Positions 13,261 through 27,220 of a DNA stretch of 64,000 nucleotides are shown here, piece by piece. A model generated the notes under the pieces. That model saw nothing but the letters and a program-made list of their open reading frames with translations, was not told the DNA's origin and ran no database searches. Made by a program: the position numbers and the translations under genes. Each line of letters begins with the position of its first letter. Within the stretch, counting starts at the first letter, position 1. Origin of the DNA: Lethocerus indicus (taxonomy: Eukaryota; Arthropoda; Insecta; Hemiptera; Belostomatidae); contig JACDQD010000001.1 in NCBI GenBank assembly GCA_019843655.1, positions 48,170,443-48,234,442 of the forward strand, written 5' to 3'.

Positions 13261-15945
13261 GGTACACTCGTGGGCGGAATATGAGATCGATCTGTGAAAA
13301 TTTTCGAAAAACATGATTTCCGATTTTCAACCCGCCGTTTCAGGGGCAAGTGTAACTCACTTTGGTACACTTGTGGGCGGAATATGGGATCGATCTGGGA
13401 AAATTTTCGAAAAACCTAAATTTCCGATTTTCAACCCGCCGTTTCAGGGGCAAGTGTAACTCACTTTGGTACACTTGTGGGCGGAATATGGGATCGATCT
13501 GGGAAAATTTTCGAAAAACCTAAATTTCCGATTTTCAACCCGCCGTTTCAGGGGCAAGTGTAACTCACTTTGGTACACTTGTGGGCGGAATATGGGATCG
13601 ATCTGGGAAAATTTTCGAAAAACCTAAATTTGCGATTTTCAACCCGCCGTTTCAGGGGCAAGTGTAACTCACTTTGGTACACTTGTGGGCGGAATATGGG
13701 ATCGATCTGGGAAAATTTTCGAAAAACCTAAATTTTCGATTTTCAACCCGCCGTTTCAGGGGCAAGTGTAACTCACTTTGGTACACTTGTGGGCGGAATA
13801 TGGGATCGATCTGGGAAAATTTTCGAAAAACCTAAATTTGCGATTTTCAACCCGCCGTTTCAGGGGCAAGTGTAACTCACTTTGGTACACTTGTGGGCGG
13901 AATATGGGATCGATCTGAGAAAATTTTCGAAAAACCTAAATTTGCGATTTTCAACCCGCCGTTTCAGGGGCAAGTGTAACTCACTTTGGTACACTTGTGG
14001 GCGGAATATGGGATCGATCTGGGAAAATTTTCGAAAAACCTAAATTTGCGATTTTCAACCCGCCGTTTCAGGGGCAAGTGTAACTCACTTTGGTACACTT
14101 GTGGGCGGAATATGGGATCGATCTGGAAAATTTTCGAAAACCTAAATTTGCGATTTTCAACCCGCCGTTTCAGGGCAAGTGTAACTCACTTTGGTACACT
14201 TGTGGGCGGAATATGGGATCGATCTGAGAGAAATTTTCGAAAACCTAAATTTGCGATTTTCAACCCGCCGTTTCAGGGCAAGTGTAACTCACTTTGGTAC
14301 ACTTGTGGGCGGAATATGGGATCGATCTGGGAAAATTTTCGAAAAACCTAAATTTGCGATTTTCAACCCGCCGTTTCAGGGGCAAGTGTAACTCACTTTG
14401 GTACACTTGTGGGCGGAATATGGGATCGATCTGGGAAAATTTTCGAAAACCTAAATTTTCGATTTTCAACGCGCCGTTTCAGGGGCAAGTGTAACTCACT
14501 TTGGTACACTTGTGGGTGGAATATGGGATCGATCTGGGAAAATTTTCGAAAAACCTAAATTTTCGATTTTCAACGCGCCGTTTCAGGGGCAAGTGTAACT
14601 CACTTTGGTACACTTGTGGGTGGAATATGGGATCGATCTGGGAAAATTTTCGAAAACCTAAATTTGCGATTTTCAAGTTTCAGGGCAAGTGTAACTCACT
14701 TTGGTACACTTGTGGGCGGAATATGGGATCGATCTGGAAAATTTTCGAAAACCTAAAATTTTCAGGGCAAGTGTAACCTACTTGTGGGCGGAATATGGGA
14801 TGATCTGGGAAAATTTTCAACTCGCCGTTTCAGGGCAAGTGTAACTCACTTTGGTACACTTGTGGGCGGAATATGGGATCGATCTGGGAAAATTTTCGAA
14901 AACCTAAATTTGCGATTTTCAACGCGCCGTTTCAGGGCAAGTGTAACTCACATTGGTACACTTGTGGGCGGAATATGGGATCGATCTGGGAAAATTTTCG
15001 AAAAACCTAAATTTGCGATTTTCAACGCGCCGTTTCAGGGGCAAGTGTAACTCACATTGGTACACTTGTGGGCGGAATATGGGATCGATCTGGGAAAATT
15101 TTCGAAAAACCTAAATTTGCGATTTTCAACCCGCCGTTTCAGGGGCAAGTGTAACTCACTTTGGTACACTTGTGGGCGGAATATGGGATCGATCTGGGAA
15201 AATTTTCGAAAAACCTAAATTTGCGATTTTCAACGCGCCGTTTCAGGGGCAAGTGTAACTCAGACTTTGGTAACCTTGTGGGCGGAATATGGGATCGATC
15301 TGGGAAAATTTTCGAAAACCTAAATTTGCGATTTTCAACGCGCCGTTTCAGGGGCAAGTGTAACTCACTTTTGTAGACTTGTGGGCGGAATATGGGATCG
15401 ATCTGAGAAAATTTTCGAAAAACCTAAATTTGCGATTTTCAACGCGCCGTTTCAGGGGCAAGTGTAACTCACTTTGGTACACTTGTGGGCGGAATATGGG
15501 ATCGATCTGGGAAAATTTTCGAAAAACCTAAATTTGCGATTTTCAACCCGCCGTTTCAGGGGCAAGTGTAACTCACTTTGGTACACTTGTGGGTGGAATA
15601 TGGGATCGATCTGAGAAAATTTTCGAAAAACCTAAATTTCCGATTTTCAACTCGCCGTTTCAGGGGCAAGTGTAACTCACTTTGGTACACTTGTGGGTGG
15701 AATATGGGATCGATCTGAGAAAATTTTCGAAAAACCTAAATTTCCGATTTTCAACTCGCCGTTTCAGGGGCAAGTGTAACTCACTTTGGTACACTTGTGG
15801 GCGGAATATGGGATCGATCTGGGAAAATTTTCGAAAAACCTAAATTTTCGATTTTCAACCCGCCGTTTCAGGGGCAAGTGTAACTCACTTTGGTACACTT
15901 GTGGGCGGAATATGAGATCGATCTGTGAAAATTTTCGAAAAACCT
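13261..15945 (+). repeat. Satellite family B, block B1 (about 26 units of 104 bp)
   Basis: Tandem 104-bp monomers. GGTACAC recurs at 13,364, 13,468, 13,572 and 13,676. Each unit contains GGGCGGAATATGGGATCGAT, then AAAATTTTCGAAAAACC, GATTTTCAACCCGCCG, and CAAGTGTAACTCAC leading into TACACTTG. Variable sites are CCCGCCG/GCGCCG/CTCGCCG, GGGAAAA/GAGAAAA and TTTGCG/TTTCCG/TTTTCG. It is the longest and mostly cleanest B block, with small deletions from 14,120 to 14,960. The period is not a multiple of three and full-length units contain an in-frame TAA, so open frames seen here are not genes. Confidence 0.95.
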
Positions 15946-18679
15946 GAAATTTTATTAAAAAATGGAATAAATGCGATTTTAGGCCCAAAATGGGCTTTTA
16001 GATCCAAAATTGGCCCAGAAATGGGCTTTTTAGATCCAAAATTGGCCCAAAAACGCGGGTTTTAGGTCCAAAATTGGCTCAAAAAAGCGGGTTTTAGGTC
16101 TAAAATTGCCCAAAAAAGCGGGTTTTAGGTCTAATATTGGCCCAAATATTTGGTTTTTAGGCCAAAAATTGGCCAAAATTAGGTTTTTTGGCTAAAAATT
16201 GGATAAAAATTGCGATTTTTAGGCCATAAATTTTACCAAATATGCTGTTTTTAGGCCCGAAATTGGCCCTAAATTGTGGTTTTAAAGACGAAAAATGGGA
16301 TTTTTAAGTGAAAACTGGCTCAAAAATGGGAATTTTAGGCCCATAAAATGGGGTTTATGGGCCAAAATTGGACCAAAAATGCGGTATTTAGGACAAAAAA
16401 TGGGGTTATTAGGGCCAAAATTGGACCAGAAATTTTGTTTTATGCAAATTTAGCTCAAAAATGGGAATTTTATGCCCAAAAAATGGGGTTTTTGGGGCCA
16501 AAAATTCGGTTTTTAGGCGCAAAAATAGCTCATAAACGTGGTTTTTAGGCCAAAAAGTGGGCTTTTGGTCAAAACATGGACCAATAATGCGGTTTTTAGG
16601 TCCATAAATGGCGTTTTTTGGAGCAAAATTGGCCCAAAAATGCGTTTTCTGGCCAAAAAAATAGGTATTTTAGGCGCAAAATTAGCTCAAATATGCGGTT
16701 TTAGGCCCGAAATATGCCCAAAAGTGCGGTTTTTAGGTCAAAAATAGGTTTTTTCGGCGCAAAATTAGCTCAAAAATGGGCTTTTTAGGTCCAAAATTGC
16801 CCAAAAATTCTGCTTTTAGGACCGAAATTGGCCAAAAATACTGTTTTTAGGCCCAAAAATGTGGTTTTTAGGCCCAAAAATTGGGTTTTTAGGACAAAAA
16901 TTGGCCCAAAAATGCGGTTTTTAAGCCCAAAATAGGACTGTAAATGCGGTTTTTGGCCAAAAAATTGGGCTTTTTAGGACCAAAAATGGGGGTTTTATGA
17001 CAAAAATTGGCCCAAAAATGCGGTTTTAAGGACAAAAAATGGATTTTTATGCGCAAAATTAGCCCAGATATGCGGTTTTTAGGCCCAAAATTGGCTCAGA
17101 AATGGCGCTTTTATGTGCAAAATCAGCCCAAAAAAGCTGTTTTTAGATGCAAAATTAGCCCAAAAATGCTATTTTTAGGCCAAAATTGGACTAAAAATAG
17201 AGTTTTTAGGCGCAAAAATGCGGTTTTTAAGCCCAAAATTGGACCAAAAACGCGGTTTTTTGCAAAAAAATTAGGCTTTTTAGGACAAAAATTGGCCCAA
17301 AAATGCGGTTTTTAAGCCCAAAATAGGACTAAAAATGCGGTTTTTGGCCAAAAAATTGAGCTTTTTAAGCCCAAAAATTGGGTTTTTATGACAAAAATTG
17401 GCCCAAAAATGCGGTTAAATGCCAAAAAATGGATTTTTATGCGCAAAATTAACCCAGATATGCGGTTTTTAGGCCCGAAATTTGCTAAGAAATGGCGCTT
17501 TTAGGTGCAAAATTAGCCCAAAAATGATGTTTTTAGGTGCAAAATAAGCCCAAAAATACTGTTTTATAAAATGTGGTTTTAGGCCCAAAAATTGGCCCAG
17601 AAATGGCGCTTTATATACAAAATAAGCCCAAAAAGGACAAAATTAACCAAAATGCATTTTAGGCCAAAATGACTAAAAAAAGCAAAAATGCGGTTTTAAC
17701 CTAGGGCCCAAAAATGCGGTTTTTGCAAAAATTAGGTTTTAAGGCCCAAAAATTGGACCCAAAAATTGCGGTTTTTGCAAAAATAGGTAAAGGCTTTAGA
17801 TGACAAAATTGGCCCCCAAAATTGGATTAAAAATGTTTGGCCAAAAAAAATTGGCTTTTAAGCCGCATAAAAAAATTATGCGGTTTTAATTAGGACAAAA
17901 TGCGGTTTTGGCAAAATTGCCCAAAATGGTTTTATGCGACAAAATTGGCCCAAAATGCGGTTAAATAGGCCCAAAAAATGGATTTTTAAAAATTAAAAAT
18001 GCGGTTTTTAGGCCAAAATTTTAAATGGCGCTTTTAGGTGCAAAATTAGCCCAAAAATTGCGTTGTTTTTAATGCCCAAAATTGGACAGTTAATTGGTTT
18101 TGGCCAAAATTGGGTTTTAAATTATGGCACAAAATGCGGTTTTTTGACCAAAACGCGCCAAAATTATTAGGCGCAAAATTAGCTCAAAAATGGGGTTTTA
18201 GGCCAAAAAAATTGGCCCAAAAAATGCGCTTTTAGGACCGAAATTTTTTAGATTTGCTTTTTTAGGCCCAAAATTATTGGACCAAAATGCGATTTTTGGC
18301 CCAGCCTAAAATGTTTTCAAAAATGGTATAGGCCAAAAATGCGCGGTTTTAGGCCCAAAAAAGCTTTTAGGTCCAAAATGGCCCAAAAGTGCGGTTTTAG
18401 GTCAAAAGGAAGTTTTAGGCGCATTTTATCTCCAAAATGCGGTTTAGTACCAAAATGCGGTTTTTAATCCCAAAACAAAAATGCGCAAAATTAACTTTAG
18501 GCCCGAAAAAATGCGAGTTTTTAGGCCTTTGGTACAAAAATTGGCTCAGAAAAATGACGTTTTATGGGCAAAAATAATTTGTGGGCCCAAAATGCTCAAC
18601 CCGCCGTTTTAGGCCAAAATTGGCTCAATTTGCGAAATGCGTGTTTTCAAAAAATCGCAAAATTTGCTTAAATGCCCCA
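15946..18679 (+). repeat. Satellite family A, block A2
   Basis: It starts with a distinctive junction (AAATTTTATTAAAAAATGG, then AATAAATGCG) and a characteristic order of units that recurs almost unchanged at 35,442 and 39,445 and in noisy form at 19,426. From 15,946 to about 17,565 the units are clean. From 17,565 to 18,679 homopolymers are shortened and units are scrambled, probably from poor consensus. A stray B fragment (CTCAACCCGCCG) sits at 18,595. Confidence 0.9.
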
Positions 18680-19425
18680 CGTTTCAGGGGCAAGTGTAAC
18701 TCACTTTGGTACACTTGTGGGCGGAATATGGGATCGATCTGGGAAAATTTTCGAAAAACCTAAATTTGCGATTTTCAACGCGCCGTTTCAGGGGCAAGTG
18801 TAACTCACTTTGGTACACTTGTGGGCGGAATATGGGATCGATCTGGGAAAATTTTCGAAAACCTAAATTTTGCGATTTTCAACCCGCCGTTTCAGGGGCA
18901 AGTGTAACTCACACTTTGTGTACACTTGTGGGCGGAATATGGGATCGATCTGGGAAAATTTTCGAAAATTACCTGGGAAAATTTCCGATTTTCAACCCGC
19001 CGTTTCAGGGGCAAGTGTAACTCACTTTGGTACACTTGTGGGCGGAATATGGATCGATCTGGGAAAATTTTGCGAAAACCTAAACTTTACACCGATTTTC
19101 AATTTTCGCCGCCGTTTCAGGGCAAGTGTGGGATCGATCTCACTTTGGTGGTACTTGGGCGGCCCAAAATTGGGGCGGAAAACCTAAAATCAATGGGCGA
19201 TGTGAAATTTTCGAAAACCTAAATTTCCGATTTTCAACCCGCCGTTTCAGGGCAAGTGTAACTCACTTTTGTACACTTGTGGGCGGAATATGGGATCGAT
19301 CTGGGAATAATTTTCGAAAAACTAAATTTCCGATTTTACCCGCCGTTTCAGGGGCAAGTGTAACTCACTTTGGCACACTTGTGGGCGGAATTGAGATCGA
19401 TCTGGGAACATTTTGAAAAACCTAA
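18680..19425 (+). repeat. Satellite family B, block B2 (about 7 units)
   Basis: The shortest B block. It is entered through an ACGTTTCAGGGGCAAG junction, as are the blocks at 34,018 and 37,911. Units from 18,840 onward carry insertions and homopolymer losses. The last unit has the border variant GAGATCGATCTGGGAACA. Confidence 0.9.
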
Positions 19426-21888
19426 AATGCGGTTTTATTAAAAAAGGAATAAATGCGATTTTAGGCGCAAAATGGCTTTTAGATCCAAAATTGGCCAAAA
19501 TGGGCTTTTAGATCCAAAATTGGCCCAAAACGCGTTTTAGGTCCAAAATGGCTCAAAAAGCGGGTTTTAGGTCTAAAATTGCCCAAAAAGCGGGTTTTAG
19601 GTCTAATATTGGCCCAAATATTTGGTTTTAGGCCAAAATTGGCCAAAATTAGGTTTTTGGCTAAAAATTGATAAAATTGCGATTTTTAGGCCATAAATTA
19701 CCAATATGCTGTTTTAGGCCCAAAATTGGCCCTAATTGTGGTTTAAAGACGAAAAATGGGATTTTTAAGTGAAAACTGGCTAAAAATGGGAATTTTAGGC
19801 CCATAAATGGGGTTTATGGGCCAAAATTGGACAAAATGCGGATATTTAGGACAAAAATGGGGTTTTAGGGCCAAAATTGGACCAGAAATTTTGTGTTTAT
19901 GCGCAAATTTAGCTCAAAATGGGAATTTTATGCCCAAAAATGGGGTTAGGCCCAAAATCGGTTTTAGGCGCAAAAATAGCTCATAAACGTGGTTTTAGGA
20001 CAAAAATGGCTTTAGTCAAAACATGGACCAATAATGCGGTTTTAGGTCCATAAATGGCGTTTTTAGCAAAATTGCAAAATGCGTTTTCTGGCCGTTTTTA
20101 GGCGCCCAAATATGCGGTTTTGGCCGAAATATGACAAAATTGTTTAGGTCAAAAAATTGAAAAATTAGCACAAAAATGGCGGTTTTAGCAAAATTGGCCC
20201 AAAATGCGTTTTGGACCGAAAACGCGTGTTTTTAGGCCGCTAAAAAATGTGGTTTTAGGCCTCAAAAATTGGGTTTTTAGGACAAAATTTAAAAATGCGG
20301 TTTTAGCCCAAATTAGGACTAAAATGCGGTTTAGGCCCAAAAAATTGGCTTTTAGGACCAAAATTGGGTTTTAGGACAAAATTGGCTCAAAAATGCGGTT
20401 TTAAGGACAAAAATGGATTTTTATGCGCAAAATTAGCCCATATGGTTTTAGGCCCAAAATTGGCTCAGAAATGGCGCTTTATGTGCAAATCAGCCCAAAA
20501 GCTGTTTTTAGATGCAAAATTAGCCCAAAATGCTATTTTTAGGCCAAAATGACTAAAATAGAGTTTTAGGCGCAAAATGCGGTTTTAAGCCCAAAATGGA
20601 CTAAAATGGGGGGCCAAAATGGGTTTTACACAAAAATTTCAGGGTACAAAATGGCTTTTTAAAAATTGGACCAAAAACGCGGTTTTGCAAAATTATTAGG
20701 ACAAAAATTGGCCTAAAATGCGGTTTTGCCCAAAATAGGACTAAAAGCGGTTTTGGCCAAAAATTGAGCTTTTAGGCCCAAAATTGGGTTTTAAAAAATG
20801 ACAAAATTGGCCCAAAAATGCGGTTAAATGCCAAAAATTGGATTTTATGCGCAAAATTAAAGATATGCGGTTTTAGGCCCGAAATTTGCTCAAGAAATGG
20901 CGCTTTTAGGTGCAAAAAGCCCAAAAATGCTGTTTTTAGGCCAAAATTGATGGACTGATAGAGTTTTTAGTAAAAATGCGGTTTTAAGCCCAAATTGGAC
21001 TAAAATGGGGTTTTACCAAAAATGGGGTTTACACGAAAATTAGAAGCACAAAAATGCGGTTTTTAGGCCCAAAATTGGACCAAAACGCGGTTTTAGCCAA
21101 AAAATTAGGCTTTTAGGACAAAAATTAGCCCAAAAATGCGGTTTTTAGCCCAAAAATAGGACTAAAATGCGGTTTTGGCCAAAAATTGAGTTTTTTTTAG
21201 GCCCAAAATTAGGTTTTATAAAAATTGGCCCAAAAATACGGTTTTAAATATACCCAAAATGGATTTTTATGCGCAAATACCCAGATATGCGGTTTTAAAA
21301 ATTTGCTCGGCTAGGTCAGCCAAAAATGCTGTTTTAGGGCAAATTAGATAGAGTTTTACGCAATTAAGATATGCGGTTTTAAGCTCCAAAATTGGACTAA
21401 AAATGGGGTTTTTGGCCTAAAAATGGGGTTTTACACGAAAAATTAGCACTAAAAATGCGGTTTTGGTCAAAAATTGGGCTTTTATAGGACAAAATCAATT
21501 AAAATGCGGTTTTAGGCCCAAAAAATGCATTTTAGGACCATGTTGGCTTAAAAATGCGGTTTAGGCCGAAAAAAAATTGTTTTTAGGTGCAAATTAGCCA
21601 AAATGTGGAGATTTTGACAAATTTGGAGGCTTTTAGGCAAAATTAGCCCAAAAATGCTGTTTTTAGGCAAAATTGGACTGAAAATGGTGAGTTTTAGGCG
21701 TAAAAAATTAGGTTTTAGAGGCCCAAAATTAGCAGGCCAAATGCGGAGGCCCAAAAATAAGGTTTTGGCCCAAATGCGGTTTTGGTCAAATGTTTTTATC
21801 CCAAAGGCGCATTTTGGATGAGTTTTTGGTACCGCATAAGCTCCAGGGGCCAAAATTAGGCCAAAAATTGGCAGTAATTGCGCTAGGT
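19426..21888 (+). repeat. Satellite family A, block A3 (low-quality copy)
   Basis: The first part follows the unit order of 15,946-16,750, but almost every A or T run is one or more bases shorter (for example AAAATGCGGTTTTA in place of AAAAATGCGGTTTTTA). The order of units later becomes irregular. I read it as a homologous block with a poor consensus. Confidence 0.85.
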
Positions 21889-23248
21889 GCGGACTCGTGG
21901 GCGGAATATGAGATCGATCTGTGAAAATTTTCGAAAAACCTGGTCGATTTTCAACCCGCCGTTTCAGGGCAAGTGACGTAACTCACTTTGGTACACTTGT
22001 GGGCGGAATAAATAGAAAAACCTAAATTTCGATTTTCAACCCGCAATGCGTTTCAGGGCAAGTGTAACTCACTTTGGTACACTTGTGGGCGGAATATGGG
22101 ATATCTGGGGATCTCAGGGGAGTGTAACTCACTTTGGGGTACACTTGTGGGCGGAATTCGATCTGAGAAATTTTCGAAAACCTAATTTGCGATCAACGCG
22201 CGCGTTTCAGGGGCAAGTGTAACTCACATTGGTACACTTGTGGGCGGATGGGATCGATGAGAAAAACCTAAATTTGCGATTTTCAACTCGCCGTTTCAGG
22301 GGAAAGTGTAACTCACATTTGTAGACTTGTGGGCGGAATATGGGATCGATCTAAATCAACCCGCCGTTTCGACTTTACACTTGTGGGCGGAATATGGGAT
22401 CGATCTGGGAAAATTTTCACCGTAACCGCGCCGTTTCAGGGGCAAGTAACTCACTTTGGTACACTTGTGGGCGGAATATGGGATCGATCTCAGGGGCAAG
22501 TGTAACTCACAAATATGGGAATTTTCGAAAAACCTAAATTTGCGATTTTCAACCGCCGTTTCAGGGGCAAGTGTAACTCACTTTGTAGACTTGTGGGCGG
22601 AATGGGATCGATCTGGGAAATTTTTCGAAAACCTAATTTTGCGATTTTCAACCCCCTTTCAGGGGCAAGTGTAACTCACTTTTGGTACTTGTGGGCGGAA
22701 TATGGGATCGATCTGGGAAAATTTTCGAAAACCTAAATTTCGATTTTCAATCTCTGCCGTTTCAGGGCAAGTGTAACTCCATTGGTACACTTGTGGGCGG
22801 TATGGGATCGATCTGAAAAATTTTCGAAAAACTAAATTTGCGATTTTCAACGCGCCGTTTCAGGGCAAGTAACTCACATGTGCACTTGTGGGCGGAATAT
22901 GGGATCGATCTGGGAAAATTTTCGAAAAATTTTCGAAAGGGCAAGTCAGGGCAAGTAACTCACTTTGGTACCTGGGCGGAATATTGCTGATTTTCTAAAT
23001 TTGCGATTTTCATCCTCCCTCAGGGCAAGTGTAACTCCATTTGTAGACTTGTGGGCGGAATATGGGATCGATCTGGAAAATTTTCGAAAACCTTAATTTC
23101 GATTTTCAACGCCGCCGTTTCTTTGGTACACTTGTGGGCATGGGTGTATTTTCGAAAACCTAAACTCACTGCAAGTGTACTCAAACTTGTGGCGGAATTG
23201 TCGAATGATCCTGAACGAAGCAAGAAAAACCTTTCGATCACCTCGCGT
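21889..23248 (+). repeat. Satellite family B, block B3 (about 13 units, heavily disrupted)
   Basis: It begins TGCGGACTCGTGGGCGG, the same entry junction as at 30,155. Many units are internally deleted, and CAGGGG is repeatedly reduced to CAGGG. Unit boundaries remain traceable by CTTGTGGGCGGAATATG. Confidence 0.85.
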
Positions 23249-25497
23249 TTTTTAGGACAAAAATTGGGTCGACCTATGCAGTTTTAAAAAATTGGACTTA
23301 ATATGGGGTTTTATCTATCTGGGAACATTTGTAATTGCCATGCCCAAAATTGGAGATTTAGGATTGGTTTATGACAAAAACAAATGGGATTTAAAGAAAA
23401 AAATTTTAGGCCCAAAAATGGGCAAAATTAGACCAAATATGCAGGTATTTAAGGACAATAAAATTATTGGGGTTGAGCTCCAAAATGGTCCAGAAATTGG
23501 ACCAGAAATTTTGTTTTATTTAGCCAAAGCCCACTAAAAATGGTTTTAGGAACAAAAATGGTTTTACACCGCAAATTGGACTATAAACGTGGGGTTTTGG
23601 CCAAAAAGGGCTTTTGGCCCAAAAGCCATTGGCCCAATAATGCGGTGCCAAATGGTTTTGTATAAAATTATCCCTGATTTGGTTTTAGGTCCATATTTAG
23701 CAAAATGGCGTTTTGGTGCAAAATTAGCCCAAAAATGCTGTTAGGCCAAAATTGGACTGCTAAAATAGGGTTTTTTTTAATATGCGGTTTTAAGCCCGAA
23801 ATTTGCCAAAATGGGGTTTAGGCCAAAATGGGGTTTTCGGCGAAAAATGCTCTAAAAATGGCGGCTTTTAGACCAAATCCCATGCGGTTTTTACAAAAAA
23901 ATTAGGCTTTACCCAAATTATTTAAAAATTTTTAAGCCAAAATAGGACAAAAATGCGGTTTTTGGCCAAAATTAGGTTTAGGCCCCAAAAATGGCCCAAA
24001 ATGCGGTTTTAAATGCCAAAATGGTTTTTATGCGCAAAATTAGATATGCGGTTTTAGGCCCAAAAAGCCAGAAATGGCGCTTTTAGGGCAAATTAGCCCA
24101 AAATGCTGTTATTAGTGCAAAATTGGAATTAAAAATGCTTTTAGGCCAAAATGGACTAAAATCGGTTTTGGCCAAAAAATGGGGGTTTAGGACAGAAAAA
24201 TTTAGAAATGCGGTCGGTTAGACTAAAAAAGGCCCAACATTGGCTCAGAAATGGCGCTTTTAGGTGCAAAATTAGCCCAAAATGCTGTTTTAGGCAAAAA
24301 ATTGGACTAAAAAAAATAGAGTTTTAGGCGCAAAAATGCAGTTTTAAGCCCAAATTGGCCTAAAAATGGGGTTTTGGCCAAGAAATGGGTTTACACGAAA
24401 ATTAGCACAAAAATGCGGTTTTAGGCCCAAAATGGACCAAAACGCGGTTTTGACGAAGTAAAATTAGGCTTAGGACAAAAATTGGCCCAATGCAATGCGT
24501 CTTTAAGCCAAAAACTAAAATGGTTTGGGAATTTGAGATTTTAGGCCCAAAATGGGTTTTTGACAAAATTGGCCTAAAAATGCGGTTTTCAGATTTTAGG
24601 CGCAAAATTAGCGCTGATACGTGGTTTTAGGGCCAGAATTTGCTCAGAAATGGCTTTTAGGTGCAAAATGGACAAAAATGCGATTTTATGTCCATAATTG
24701 ACAAAATAGAGTTTTTAGCAAAATGCAGGCCAAAATTGCTAAATGGGGTTTTCACTGGTTTTCACGAAAAAATTAGGTTTTTAGGCCCAAAATTGGACCA
24801 AAATTACAAAAATTAGCTCAAAATTGGTCTAAAAATGGTATTTAAGCCCAAAATAGGACTATGCCCAAAATTGAGCTTTTAGGCAAAAATTGGGTTTTTC
24901 GGCGCAAAATTAGGCTCAAAAATGGGTTTTAGACAAAATGGATTAACTGCAGATATGCGGTTTTAGGCCAAAATTGGCTGTGGAAATGCTTTTAGGCCCA
25001 AAATGTTTTTAGGCCCAAGCCCAAAAATGGGTTTTAGGCCAAAAAACTGAACAAAAATGCGGTTTTAGCCCAAAATGGACTAAAATGGGTTTTGGCCAAA
25101 AATGGGAGTTTTAGAAAAATTAGCACAAAATGCGGTTTTACACGGCCCAAAATTGGGCTTTTAGGACCAAAATTTGGTTTATGATGTACCAATTGGCCAA
25201 AATGCGGTTTTTAGGCCAAAAATGGATTTTTACGCAAATTAGCAGATATGCGGCTTTTGAGCACAAAATTGACTCAAAATGGCCTTTTAGGTAAAAAAAT
25301 CAGCCCAAAAGCTGTTTTAGGCCCAAAAATGCGGTTTTAGGCCTGTTTTGGCCAAATGGACTGAAAATAGAGTTTTTCAAAATGCGGTTTTAACGTTAGC
25401 AAATGCGGTTTTAGGCCCAAAATTGGATTACCAATAATTAGGCCCAAAAGGCCAAATGGATGGTTTTCTAAGCCGTTTCAGCGGTTTTAGGCCCAAA
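23249..25497 (+). repeat. Satellite family A, block A4 (low-quality copy)
   Basis: Family A words throughout, with shortened homopolymers and irregular unit order. The segment from 23,250 to 23,540 is unusually diverged from the consensus and holds a short open frame that I regard as chance. Confidence 0.85.
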
Positions 25498-27220
25498 GTG
25501 TAACTCAGTAACTTTTGGTGCGGCGAATATGGATCGATCTGGAGAAAATTTTCAAAAACCTAAATTTTCGATTTTCAACCCGCCGTTTCAGGGACAAGTG
25601 TAACTCACTTTGGTACACCATGGGCGGAATATGAGATCGATCTGGTGAAAATTTTCGAAAACCTGTTTGAATTTTCAACCCGCCGTTTCAGGGGCAAGTG
25701 TAACTCACTCACTTTGTGGGCGGAATATGGGATCGATCTGGGAAAATTTTCGAAAAACCTAAATTTTCGATTTTTAATCCACCGTTTCAGGGGCAAGTGT
25801 AACTCACTTTTGTAGACTTGTGGGCGGAATATGGGATCGATCTGAGAAAATTTTCGAAAAACCTAAATTTCCGATTTTCAACGCGCCGTTTCAGGGGCAA
25901 GTGTAACTCACATTGGTACACTTGTGGGCGGAATATGGGATCGATCTGGGAAAATTTTCGAAAAACCTAAATTTGCGATTTTCAACTCGCGCTGTTTCAG
26001 GGCAAGTAACTCGCATTTGTAGACTTGTGGGCGGAATATGGGATCGATCTGAGAAAATTTTCGAAAAACCTAAATTTCCGATTTTCAACGCGCCGTTTCA
26101 GGGGCAAGTGTAACTCACATTGGTACACTTGTGGGCGGAATATGGGATCGATCTGGGAAAATTTTCGAAAAACCTAAATTTGCGATTTTCAACTCGCCGT
26201 TTCAGGGGCAAGTGTAACTCACATTTGTAGACTTGTGGGCGGAATATGGGATCGATCTGAGAAAATTTTCGAAAAACCTAAATTTGCGATTTTCAACGCG
26301 CCGTTTCAGGGGCAAGTGTAACTCACATTGGTACACTTGTGGGCGGAATATGGGATCGATCTGGGAAAATTTTCGAAAAACCTAAATTTGCGATTTTCAA
26401 CTCGCCGTTTCAGGGGCAAGTGTAACTCACATTTGTAGACTTGTGGGCGGAATATGGGATCGATCTGGGAAAATTTTCGAAAAACCTAAATTTGCGATTT
26501 TCAACTCGCCGTTTCAGGGGCAAGTGTAACTCACTTTTGTAGACTTGTGGGCGGAATATGGGATCGATCTGGGAAAATTTTCGAAAAACCTAAATTTGCG
26601 ATTTTCAACCCGCCGTTTCAGGGGCAAGTGTAACTCACTTTTGTAGACTTGTGGGCGGAATATGGGATCGATCTGAGAAAATTTTCGAAAAACCTAAATT
26701 TCCGATTTTCAACGCGCCGTTTCAGGGGCAAGTGTAACTCACATTGGTACACTTGTGGGCGGAATATGGGATCGATCTGAGAAAATTTTCGAAAAACCTA
26801 AATTTCCGATTTTCAACCCGCCGTTTCAGGGGCAAGTGTAACTCACTTTGGTACACTTGTGGGCGGAATATGGGATCGATCTGGGAAAATTTTCGAAAAA
26901 CCTAAATTTGCGATTTTCAATCCGCCGTTTCAGGGGCAAGTGTAACTCACTTTGGTACACTTGTGGGCGGAATATGGGATCGATCTGGGAAAATTTTCGA
27001 AAAACCTACATTTGCGATTTTTAATCCGCCGTTTCAGAAGTGTAACTTTTACTTGTGGGCGGAATAATGGATCGATCTCAGAAAATTTTCGAAAAACCTA
27101 CATTTGCGATTTTAACCCTCCGTTTCAGGGCAAGTGTAACTCACTTTGGTACACTTGTGGCCGAAATATGGGATTGATCTGAAAAATTGCCGAGAAACCT
27201 AAATTTGCGATTTTCAACGC
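25498..27220 (+). repeat. Satellite family B, block B4 (about 16-17 units, 208-bp dimer pattern)
   Basis: From 25,800 to 26,800 two 104-bp variants tend to alternate. One has TGTAGACTTG; the other has GGTACACTTG preceded by CACATT. They tend to differ also at GAGAAAA/GGGAAAA and at GCGCCG/CTCGCCG. This gives a dimeric unit of 208 bp. The block ends at TTTTCAACGC followed directly by AATTGGGTTTTAGG, a junction repeated at 31,757. Confidence 0.92.

Noticed and set aside
13986..15376. Open frames of 65-120 codons in the 104-bp repeat (Arg/Phe/Asn-rich repeating peptides)
   Set aside because: The repeat period is not a multiple of three, so the same DNA is read in shifting frames. Full-length units contain an in-frame TAA. 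Longer frames arise where small deletions, probably consensus errors, remove stops. No gene is implied.
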